A stretch of DNA of 6,462 nucleotides from Bacteroidia bacterium. Lineage in GTDB: Bacteria > Bacteroidota > Bacteroidia > Bacteroidales > GCA-2748055. Both the position numbers and the translations under genes were made by a program. Every line of letters starts with the position of its first letter. The first letter of the stretch is position 1. The stretch is taken from NCBI GenBank assembly GCA_004525825.1, contig SPBY01000180.1:1-6462 (forward strand), written 5' to 3'. This document shows positions 1 to 5,922 of this stretch, piece by piece. Below the pieces are notes generated by a model, which saw only the letters and a list, made by a program, of their open reading frames with translations, searched no databases and had not been told where the DNA came from.

Positions 1-264
1 AACATGGACAAGCGTATTGAGTTGTATGAAAAGCTGGAATCGGTAAAAAAAATCCTGGAAGAGACTATGGGAGAACCCATGATCTGGGAGCTTGACTACC
101 TCCGTGAGAACGGGAAATCGGTGAGCCGCATTTACCTGCAGCATAATGGGGTTGATATTTACGAGAGCAGTACCTGGCCCACCGCCCATGAATTTATGTA
201 CAAAAAAATGATGAAACTGGAGGAATTCTACCGCGAATACAGGGACTTCTTTAAATATTCATAA
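1..264 (+). CDS. DUF4268-like protein, C-terminal part (gene probably begins before the window)
   Basis: The frame is open from base 1, and the first ATG at base 4 gives 86 residues ending at a TAA. The sequence resembles, from memory, the C-terminal half of DUF4268 proteins. It has a helix like their ELYEKLES segment, then MIWELDY, a SRIYLQHNGVDIYE stretch, TWP at about residues 57-59, and a closing helix LEEFYREYRDFF at 72-83. Family members are usually near 140 residues and carry an N-terminal region with FW and INW motifs. That region is missing here, so the true start is probably upstream and the ATG at 4 is an internal methionine. The protein is soluble and charged, with no signal peptide. 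Its function is unknown; DUF4268 domains are also seen attached to nuclease-like proteins. The stop lies one base before the amrB start, so the two are probably cotranscribed, though a functional link is not implied. Confidence 0.6.
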   Translation, partial: NMDKRIELYEKLESVKKILEETMGEPMIWELDYLRENGKSVSRIYLQHNGVDIYESSTWPTAHEFMYKKMMKLEEFYREYRDFFKYS

Positions 265-265
265 G

Positions 266-1189
266 ATGAATCGATTTCTTACTGCCCTATGCATCACTGC
301 GGCACTATACTCACACATCGCCGTAACAGCCCAGGACTCCGGATCGGGTATCACCCGTCAGCCCGCCTACTCAGGCACCTTCTACCCTGCCAGTCCCCTT
401 AAACTGCAGGAAGACCTGGATAAATATTTTACAGAGGCAAAAGCAGTCACGCTGGAAGGACGGGTGCGGACCTTGATAGTTCCCCATGCCGGGTATGAGT
501 ATTCAGGGGTGGTGGCTGCCTCAGGGTATAAAAGCATCCCAAAGGATGCGAAGTATAAGAACATATTCATTATCGCTTCTTCCCACAGGGAGCAGTTCTC
601 CGGGGCATCGGTATATGCAGCTGGCAACTACAACACCCCCCTGGGAGAAGTCAGGGTAAACCGCGAGATCGCCAGCCAGCTGATCGAAGCTGGGAAGAAC
701 ATTACCTATAATCCCAGGGCACACGACCGGGAGCACAGCATTGAGGTGCAGATCCCCTTTATCCAGCACCACTTTACAGAAATCCCGGCCATTGTACCCA
801 TTGTGATGGGGACCTCATCCCTCTCTGCTGCCAGGGACCTGGCTGCCGCACTCCTGCCGTGGTTCACTCCCGAGAACCTCTTCATCATCAGCTCCGATTT
901 CTCACATTACCCCTCGTACAAGGATGCTCAACGCATCGACAAGCTGACCGGCGAGGCTATAATTGCCAAGGATCCCCAGGTATTTTACAGCGCCCTGCAA
1001 AAAAATAGCGGCGAGAAAGTAAAAAACCTGGCGACCCCCAGCTGTGGCTGGAGCTCCATCATGACCATGCTTTACATCGCCGACCGTAAGGAGGAAATTG
1101 AATTCTTCCCGATCCTCTATCGCAATTCGGGCGATTCGCCCATCGGGGACAAAGAACGGGTGGTGGGTTACTGGGCCATTGCCGGATAA
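266..1189 (+). CDS. amrB: AmmeMemoRadiSam system protein B (Memo family), exported
   Basis: This is a 307-residue Memo-family protein, a fold related to class III extradiol (LigB-type) dioxygenases. It is the B component of the AmmeMemoRadiSam trio, whose reaction I do not know to be established. All four residues matching the metal-site ligands of human MEMO1 are visible: H74 (VPHAGY), H107 (ASSHRE), H214 (SSDFSHY) and C260 (PSCGW). The EHSIE motif at 156-160 is also present, so the site looks intact. Residues 1-22 form a Sec-type signal peptide: MNR, a hydrophobic stretch, then AVTA before Q23. That places the mature protein in the periplasm, whereas most Memo proteins are cytoplasmic. The domain runs from about 30 to 306 and is full length, ending GYWAIAG. 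The ATG at 266 is one base after the previous stop and gives the signal peptide, which supports this start. After its TAA the same frame continues straight into an AMMECR1 domain, so the ancestral gene may have been an amrB-amrA fusion. Confidence 0.93.
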   Translation: MNRFLTALCITAALYSHIAVTAQDSGSGITRQPAYSGTFYPASPLKLQEDLDKYFTEAKAVTLEGRVRTLIVPHAGYEYSGVVAASGYKSIPKDAKYKNIFIIASSHREQFSGASVYAAGNYNTPLGEVRVNREIASQLIEAGKNITYNPRAHDREHSIEVQIPFIQHHFTEIPAIVPIVMGTSSLSAARDLAAALLPWFTPENLFIISSDFSHYPSYKDAQRIDKLTGEAIIAKDPQVFYSALQKNSGEKVKNLATPSCGWSSIMTMLYIADRKEEIEFFPILYRNSGDSPIGDKERVVGYWAIAG

Positions 1190-1771
1190 GAAAAACCTCC
1201 GGAGGCTCTTTCCTATGATCTGGATGCCGAAGAGAAAAATACCCTGCTGGGGATCTCCCGCAACACCCTGGAAACCTACCTGCGCTCCGGAACCCTGGCA
1301 GAAGTAAGCAATAGCGGGCTCACCGGTTCCCTGCGGCAGCCTGCGGGGGCATTTGTGAGCCTTTACATGGGCGGGAAACTCAGGGGTTGCATTGGGAATT
1401 TTACCCCCGACAAACCACTCTACATGGTGGTCCAGGAGATGACCCTGGCGGCAGCCCTCAACGACGGCCGCTTTGCCCCGGTGGAGGCTTCCGAACTTAA
1501 ATATATCTCCATCGAGGTATCGGTGCTTACCCCCTTACAGAAGATCGGGTCCATCGATGAATTCCAGCTCGGAAAGCATGGGATCTACATGAGCAAAGGG
1601 GGCAAATCGGGCACCTTCCTGCCACAGGTGGCCCAATCGACCGGCTGGAGCGCAGAGGAGTTCCTGGGACACTGTGCCAGGGACAAGGCCGGTATCGGTT
1701 ATGAAGATTGGAAAGAGGCCGATCTTTTTGTGTATGAAGCCATTGTATTTGGCGAAGAGGAAGTAAAATGA
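1190..1771 (+). CDS. amrA: AMMECR1 domain (AmmeMemoRadiSam protein A), start unclear; possibly the split C-terminal half of an AmrB-AmrA fusion
   Basis: The frame is open for 193 codons directly after the amrB stop and encodes a near-complete AMMECR1 domain. An N-terminal helical part comes first (AEEKNTLLGISRNTLETYL, about 1226-1282). The signature KLRGCIG follows near 1376-1396, then a conserved helix and strand (FAPVEASELKYISIEVSVLTP in two parts) and a C-terminal SAEEFLGHCARDKAG region. No ATG, GTG or TTG occurs in frame before GTG 1355. Starting there gives 138 residues and removes the first 55 or so, including the domain's first helix; the first ATG is 1367. Only CTG codons (1220, 1244, 1247) could give a longer product by themselves. 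Because the frame matches amrB exactly, a single substitution creating TAA 1187-1189 in a fusion gene is the simplest explanation. Other options are readthrough, a CTG start, or a shortened working protein. The 3' end overlaps the next start as ATGA (1768-1771), which suggests translational coupling and hence that this frame is translated. The domain identity is secure; the start is not. Confidence 0.85.
   Translation, partial: EKPPEALSYDLDAEEKNTLLGISRNTLETYLRSGTLAEVSNSGLTGSLRQPAGAFVSLYMGGKLRGCIGNFTPDKPLYMVVQEMTLAAALNDGRFAPVEASELKYISIEVSVLTPLQKIGSIDEFQLGKHGIYMSKGGKSGTFLPQVAQSTGWSAEEFLGHCARDKAGIGYEDWKEADLFVYEAIVFGEEEVK
1196..1205. repeat. Perfect 10-bp palindrome CCTCCGGAGG next to the amrB stop
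   Basis: CCTCCGGAGG lies 7 to 16 bases after the amrB stop codon. Its right half, GGAGG at 1201-1205, is a strong Shine-Dalgarno match and its left half is the complement. The nearest ATG at good spacing is 1215 (nine intervening bases), but that ATG is in a different frame from the AMMECR1 domain and meets a stop at about 1307. With no loop the palindrome cannot fold on itself as a stable hairpin. It encodes Pro-Pro-Glu in the AMMECR1 frame, so chance is a fair explanation. Confidence 0.4.
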
Positions 1772-4263
1772 ACCTGGGACCCTACCATCTGTTCTCTACA
1801 GGACTGCTGCTCATCCTCTCCTACCTGGTCAGTCTGGCCCTGGTGCGGCTGCAATTCCTCTCACGGTCTTATCACAGGAAGTTCTGGAACACTCTTTTGC
1901 TGTTCTTTTTTATCTCCACAGCCGCTCTCGGTCTTATGCTGGTGGTGAAAGTCAATTACAAACTGAAAATGGACTGGATGGAGAGCGTCATGCAGTGGCA
2001 TGTGGACCTGGGCATAGGATTTGCTTTTGTGGCCGTTTTTCACCTGACATGGCATCTGCGATACTACACCAGGCTGGCGCCATCCTCCGGATCTCCCTCC
2101 TTCGGTCCATGGACCCCGCACCTCACCTTCAGTTCCCTGCAGGAAAAGCTCTTCTTTCTGCTCCTGGGGTATGTGAGCATTATGGCACAACTGATCCTGC
2201 TGAGAGAGTTTGTGAAAACCCTTCACGGCAACGAACTGTTCATCGGTATATTCCTGTCTCTGTGGATGGTCCTGGCTGCCACCGGCGCACGCACTGGTGC
2301 GAACAGCCGGGTAAAGATCTCTTTGAGCAAGCTCCTTGGAGTGCTTCTCTTCATGGGGACGGTACCCCTGGTCATCTACCTGGCATTGATCCTGATCACC
2401 CGCTTCCTCTTCCTTCCCGGCTATGAACCGGAGATGCTCCCTTCCATCACCACCATGGTCCTGTTGACCGGTCCGGTGGCACTTTCCTCCGGCTTCCTCT
2501 TTGCCTACGTCTCAAAATCAGTCATTCAGGGCAAAGGAGATGGCAGCTACTACCGGCTAGATTCGCTGGGATCTCTGCTGGCAGGATTCCTCTTTGGGCT
2601 GGTGCTGGTGTTCTTCCTGGACAATGCACAGTCGCTCAGCTTACTTTTTTTGATGACAGGCCTGGCCCTGGTGCTGGTTTTCAGATATCCTGCGGGATCT
2701 TTCAGAAAGTCTTTCCTCCTGCTGGCGGCTACGGCCTGCTACATCCTGCTCCTGCTACCGGGGATAAGAACAGGAGTGGAGGGTTGGCGCTACCGGGGAG
2801 AAAAGCTATTGGAAACCAGGGATACTCCCTATGGCAACCTTGCTTTTTCTGAAAATGAAGGACAGGTGACCGCTTACCTCGACCGGAACCCGGTGCTCAG
2901 CTCGGCCGACCTGGCAGCCAATGAGGAACGCATTCACTATGCCGCCCTGCAGCACCCCGGCCCCACCAGCTTTCTTTTGCTGGGCAATGGATTGTCAGGG
3001 AGCGCTTCAGAGATCTCTAAGTACGCCCCCGATCGCATAGACTATTGTGAAGCCGATCCGTGGATCTTCCGCATGGGAAGCAAGTACCTTAGCGATTCAT
3101 TGTCTGAGAACCTGCGTTTCATTCCCATGGATGGAAGAAAGTGGCTGATGCTTAACGATACCGTAAAATACGACATAGTGATTTCGGTAAGCGGCGACCC
3201 CCTTACCATTGGCTGGAACCGTTTTTATACCCGTGAATTCTTTGCCCTTATACACAGTCACCTCGCTCCTGGCGGTATTTTCAGCATGCAACTCTCCACC
3301 TCGGGATCATACATCAACAAGGAAGGAAGTGAACTGCTGAGCATCAATTACCATACCCTCAGCCAGGTATTCCGCCACGTGGCTGTGGTACCCGGATATG
3401 CCACCTGTTTCCTGGCCTCTGACTCGCCCCTCTCACTCGATATCCCTGCCCTTCTGGAACAACATCCGGTTGAAACCAAATATGTGCATCCCGATTACCT
3501 GGAACTAAACCGGCTTACCTTTGATTCCGACCAGTTGATGGAACGTATACTTCTGGAGTCCCCTGAAACAAACTCCGATCTCCGCCCGCGCCTCTTTTTC
3601 AGCAGGCTGAAAGGTGTTGAATCCATCAGCGGCAGTCACACCATGCTGGTCTCCGGAATCCTGGGAACCTTGCTCTTCCTGGCATTGCTCATTGTCTATC
3701 GGCCCCTTCATAAGGGCATGTTTGTAAGCGGATTTACAGGAGCGGGGTTCCAGATTTTATTGATCATGGTAATGCAATCCCTCTTTGGCTTTGCCTATCT
3801 GGTGACCCCCGTCATGATTACACTGTTTATGGCAGGAATAGTCCTGGGAACCTGGCTCTGGAAGCCCGTATGGGGGGCTCCCGGCTTCTCAAAACTATCC
3901 GGACTTATCGCTTTTATGGCCCTGCTCGCTGTGGCAATGGTCCTGCTCCTGAGAGGAGGATTGTTAAGTTCAAACAGGCTCGCTGGTATGATCATACTGG
4001 GTTTGCTCAATGTGCTACCAGGACTGATTGTGGGATCTGTGTATAGCATGTCGGTGGCTCTTTCGGGGAAGGAAAAAGGAGTCAGCATGGGCTACATGTT
4101 TCATGCCGACCTGGCTGGAGCAGCCCTGGGTAGCTTTGTCCCCGTGGTATTCCTGCTCCCCTTGATCGGTGTGATAAATACCTTTATATTGTTCTGCGGG
4201 ATCAATATGGCCACCGGCCTTTATATTCTCTTAAGCAATGTAAAAAGCAAGGATGATGGATAA
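1768..4263 (+). CDS. Multi-pass membrane protein with an embedded spermidine-synthase-like (SAM-binding fold) domain
   Basis: The protein has 831 residues. Helices at about 8-27, 40-61 and 79-99 form an N-terminal module. A further seven or so follow between 126 and 332, a soluble domain spans about 345-620, and about seven helices lie between 626 and 823. The motifs LLGYVSIMAQLILLREF with HGNEL, and YYRLDSLGSLLAG, match membrane proteins annotated as fused transporter-like/spermidine synthase. The soluble domain shows a Rossmann methyltransferase-like order: TPYGNLAF (353-360), LLLGNGLSG (403-411, in place of GGGDG), CEADP (427-431), MDGRKWL (454-460), SVSGDP (473-478), FYTREFF (486-492) and LAPGGIFSMQ. 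The catalytic Asp at the first position of the usual DSxDP motif is Val474 here, and only D477 remains, so polyamine synthesis is doubtful. The N-terminal module carries H78, H92 and H96 and resembles cytochrome-b-like DUF4405 domains. The gene overlaps amrA by ATGA and amrS by 11 bases, so it is likely part of the same pathway. The substrate is unknown. Confidence 0.8.
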   Translation: MNLGPYHLFSTGLLLILSYLVSLALVRLQFLSRSYHRKFWNTLLLFFFISTAALGLMLVVKVNYKLKMDWMESVMQWHVDLGIGFAFVAVFHLTWHLRYYTRLAPSSGSPSFGPWTPHLTFSSLQEKLFFLLLGYVSIMAQLILLREFVKTLHGNELFIGIFLSLWMVLAATGARTGANSRVKISLSKLLGVLLFMGTVPLVIYLALILITRFLFLPGYEPEMLPSITTMVLLTGPVALSSGFLFAYVSKSVIQGKGDGSYYRLDSLGSLLAGFLFGLVLVFFLDNAQSLSLLFLMTGLALVLVFRYPAGSFRKSFLLLAATACYILLLLPGIRTGVEGWRYRGEKLLETRDTPYGNLAFSENEGQVTAYLDRNPVLSSADLAANEERIHYAALQHPGPTSFLLLGNGLSGSASEISKYAPDRIDYCEADPWIFRMGSKYLSDSLSENLRFIPMDGRKWLMLNDTVKYDIVISVSGDPLTIGWNRFYTREFFALIHSHLAPGGIFSMQLSTSGSYINKEGSELLSINYHTLSQVFRHVAVVPGYATCFLASDSPLSLDIPALLEQHPVETKYVHPDYLELNRLTFDSDQLMERILLESPETNSDLRPRLFFSRLKGVESISGSHTMLVSGILGTLLFLALLIVYRPLHKGMFVSGFTGAGFQILLIMVMQSLFGFAYLVTPVMITLFMAGIVLGTWLWKPVWGAPGFSKLSGLIAFMALLAVAMVLLLRGGLLSSNRLAGMIILGLLNVLPGLIVGSVYSMSVALSGKEKGVSMGYMFHADLAGAALGSFVPVVFLLPLIGVINTFILFCGINMATGLYILLSNVKSKDDG

Positions 4264-5365
4264 GCGAACCTTCCTGAAAACCGGCCTGTGCGGAACCGCC
4301 TGCACCCTGCTCTCCCCGGGCCAGCTGCTGGCAGAAAGCCCTGATAAGCCCTGGAAATGGAGCCGCGAGGCCATGTACCAGGTGGAGACTCCCAAGGGAA
4401 TCCGTTGCCAGATCTGTCCCAACGAGTGTACCCTGAAAGAGGGCGAACTGAGCGACTGCCGGAACCGAAGGGTGTACAAGGGCATACTTCATACCATCGC
4501 CTATGGAAATCCATGTGCCATCCATGTGGATCCCATTGAGAAAAAACCGCTTTATCACTTCTATCCTGAATCAGAAGCGTTTTCCATTGCTACTGCCGGA
4601 TGCAATCTGGCCTGCCTTAATTGTCAGAACTGGACCATTTCCCAGGTTTCACCTGAGGAGACCAAGAATTTTGACCTGTTCCCGGACCAGGTAGTGGCTC
4701 AGGCTCAAAAGTACAAATGCAGCAGCATTGCTTACACCTATTCGGAACCCATTACCTGGTATGAGTATATGTTCCATACGGGCCAAGCCGCCCGGGAAGC
4801 GGGCATCCGAAACGTTCTTGTCTCTGCTGGCTACATCAATAGGGAACCGCTTCTTAATCTTTGCAGCATTATAGATGCAGCCAATATCGACCTGAAATCC
4901 ATGGACGATAACATCTACCTGAAACTCAATGCCGGGAAACTTCAACCGATCCTGGATACGCTCAAGACCTTGAAGGACAATGGAGTCTGGCTGGAGATCA
5001 CCAACCTGGTGGTGCCCTCCTGGACCGATGACACGGAGATGATCCGAAGGATGTGCGGATGGCTGGCTGAAAACGGTTTCCGTGACACGCCCCTGCACTT
5101 CAGCAGGTTTCATCCCCAGTACAAGCTGCAAAAACTGCCTGTTACCCCCCTGAATACACTTGAAGCAGCCAAAGAGGCAGCTCTGTCTGAGGGCCTGAAA
5201 TTCATCTACATAGGAAATGTCCCGGGCAGCAGCGCCGTTCATACAACTTGTCCCGGATGCGGGAAAACGCTGGTGGAACGTTCAGGATACAGAATCAGCA
5301 GCATGTTGATCACCAAGGGTACCTGTCCCGATTGCTCAGAACCCATCCCCGGACACTGGAATTGA
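4253..5365 (+). CDS. amrS: AmmeMemoRadiSam system radical SAM enzyme, with Tat-like N-terminus
   Basis: This is a 370-residue radical SAM protein. The cluster motif CNLACLNC gives C117, C121 and C124 (CxxxCxxC), which would hold the 4Fe-4S cluster that cleaves SAM. An N-terminal cysteine set, C52-x2-C55-x3-C59-x9-C69, is typical of AmrS and of related activating-enzyme-like proteins. A C-terminal ribbon has C333-x2-C336 and C358-x2-C361. Residues HVDPIEKKPLYHFYP (91-105), YTYSEP (161-166) and NIDLKSMD (211-218) also fit the family. Residues 1-28 are an extra leader: DKRTFLKTG resembles the Tat motif with KR in place of RR, followed by a short weakly hydrophobic stretch and LLAES. Export of a radical SAM enzyme would be unusual, so this stays inference. 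ATG 4253 and ATG 4256 are adjacent and in frame; either overlaps the end of the membrane-protein gene (TAA 4261-4263), which implies coupled translation. The substrate is unknown. Confidence 0.94.
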   Translation: MMDKRTFLKTGLCGTACTLLSPGQLLAESPDKPWKWSREAMYQVETPKGIRCQICPNECTLKEGELSDCRNRRVYKGILHTIAYGNPCAIHVDPIEKKPLYHFYPESEAFSIATAGCNLACLNCQNWTISQVSPEETKNFDLFPDQVVAQAQKYKCSSIAYTYSEPITWYEYMFHTGQAAREAGIRNVLVSAGYINREPLLNLCSIIDAANIDLKSMDDNIYLKLNAGKLQPILDTLKTLKDNGVWLEITNLVVPSWTDDTEMIRRMCGWLAENGFRDTPLHFSRFHPQYKLQKLPVTPLNTLEAAKEAALSEGLKFIYIGNVPGSSAVHTTCPGCGKTLVERSGYRISSMLITKGTCPDCSEPIPGHWN

Positions 5366-5393
5366 ACCCTTCCCCCCGCCAGGTGTTAATTTG
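5362..5393 (+). promoter_or_regulatory. Possible Bacteroidota-type promoter for msrB
   Basis: TTG at 5362-5364 is followed after 21 bases by TTAATTTG at 5386-5393. Bacteroidota housekeeping promoters follow TTG, 17-23 bases, TAnnTTTG; here one of the six fixed positions of the second box differs (T for A). The predicted start of transcription, about base 5400, would leave a leader of roughly a dozen bases before the msrB ATG. The upstream box overlaps the amrS stop codon. The pattern is short and the match imperfect, so this is tentative, and cotranscription from the operon remains possible. Confidence 0.35.
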
Positions 5394-5411
5394 TAAATAA
5401 GCCTTGGACAA

Positions 5412-5861
5412 ATGAAGTATGTATTCATATGTATGATCCTGCTTGGCTCAGTCTCACTAACTGGACAGGACAAAGAAAATAGCAAAATTATGGACCCGCA
5501 GAATTACAATAAACTAACAGAATTTGAAGAGTTTGTGATCCTCCAAAAGGGTACAGAAAGACCATGGACCGGCAAGTATGTGGATCACAAAGAGACAGGT
5601 GTTTATGTCTGTAAACAGTGTAACTCCCCCCTTTACCGCTCAGACGATAAATTCGATGGACACTGCGGATGGCCCAGCTTTGATGATGAAATCGAAGGGG
5701 CTGTTATCAGGAAAACCGATGCGGATGGAAGAAGAACAGAGATCATCTGTGCCCACTGTGAAGGACACCTGGGACACGTATTTCTGGGAGAAGGATTCAC
5801 CGACAAAGATACCCGGCATTGCGTAAACTCAGTATCTATCCATTTCATACCCGCAAAATAA
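5412..5861 (+). CDS. msrB: Peptide-methionine (R)-S-oxide reductase, exported
   Basis: This is a 149-residue MsrB that reduces the R form of methionine sulfoxide in proteins. Zinc-binding pairs are C67-x2-C70 (VCKQC) and C113-x2-C116 (CAHC). The catalytic cysteine is C137 in RHCVNS, matching the family's R-Y/H-C-x-N-S. C85 in HCGWPSF is the likely resolving cysteine. GHLGHVF at 118-124 is also standard. The first 18 or so residues (MKYVFICMILLGSVSLTG) form a signal peptide, so the enzyme should repair methionines in the periplasm. The MsrB domain fills about residues 35-147 and is complete. There is no MsrA partner fused or adjacent in view. The 46-base gap after amrS is larger than any gap within the upstream cluster, so it may have its own promoter. 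Placement beside an apparently exported AmmeMemoRadiSam set suggests an envelope redox theme, but chance adjacency is equally possible. Confidence 0.95.
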   Translation: MKYVFICMILLGSVSLTGQDKENSKIMDPQNYNKLTEFEEFVILQKGTERPWTGKYVDHKETGVYVCKQCNSPLYRSDDKFDGHCGWPSFDDEIEGAVIRKTDADGRRTEIICAHCEGHLGHVFLGEGFTDKDTRHCVNSVSIHFIPAK

Positions 5862-5866
5862 CACGC

Positions 5867-5890
5867 TTGGGAAGCCGCCCAATTTTTATT
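5867..5890 (+). terminator. Short intrinsic terminator after msrB
   Basis: TTGGG (5867-5871), a six-base loop, then CCCAA (5878-5882) form a 5-bp stem, followed at once by TTTTTATT. It begins five bases after the msrB stop codon and lies before the THX gene, which is where a terminator would be expected. The stem is short and has two A-T pairs at the base, so it may be weak. Confidence 0.55.
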
Positions 5891-5897
5891 ATATTCA
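5868..5897 (+). promoter_or_regulatory. Weak candidate promoter for the THX gene
   Basis: TTG at 5868-5870 followed after 19 bases by TATATTCA at 5890-5897 partly fits the Bacteroidota pattern (TAnnTT kept, the final TG not). It would leave a leader of about 20 bases that is A-rich and lacks a Shine-Dalgarno sequence (AACTCTAACTAAACTACC before the ATG), as is common for highly expressed Bacteroidota genes. It overlaps the terminator, and the box match is poor. A promoter somewhere in 5862-5922 is expected because a terminator precedes the gene. Confidence 0.2.
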
Positions 5898-5922
5898 CCC
5901 ATCCAACTCTAACTAAACTACC

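Noticed and set aside
1187..1189. Reassignment of TAA to a sense codon in this organism
   Set aside because: Other genes in the window end cleanly at TAA (264, 4263, 5861) with new genes or domain ends right there, so TAA works as a normal stop.
1995..2426. Forward open frame of 143 codons within the membrane-protein gene
   Set aside because: It is in another frame of a gene with clear membrane helices and motifs, and its own translation shows no domain.
4253..4330. Lipoprotein signal in AmrS (GTAC at residues 14-17)
   Set aside because: The lipobox position usually held by Leu is Gly here, and the leader fits a Tat-like pattern better; neither is certain.
4649..5242. Long reverse-strand open frame of 197 codons opposite amrS
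   Set aside because: It lies entirely inside the strongly supported amrS gene, has no recognisable domain, and is the kind of shadow frame expected opposite a codon-biased gene.
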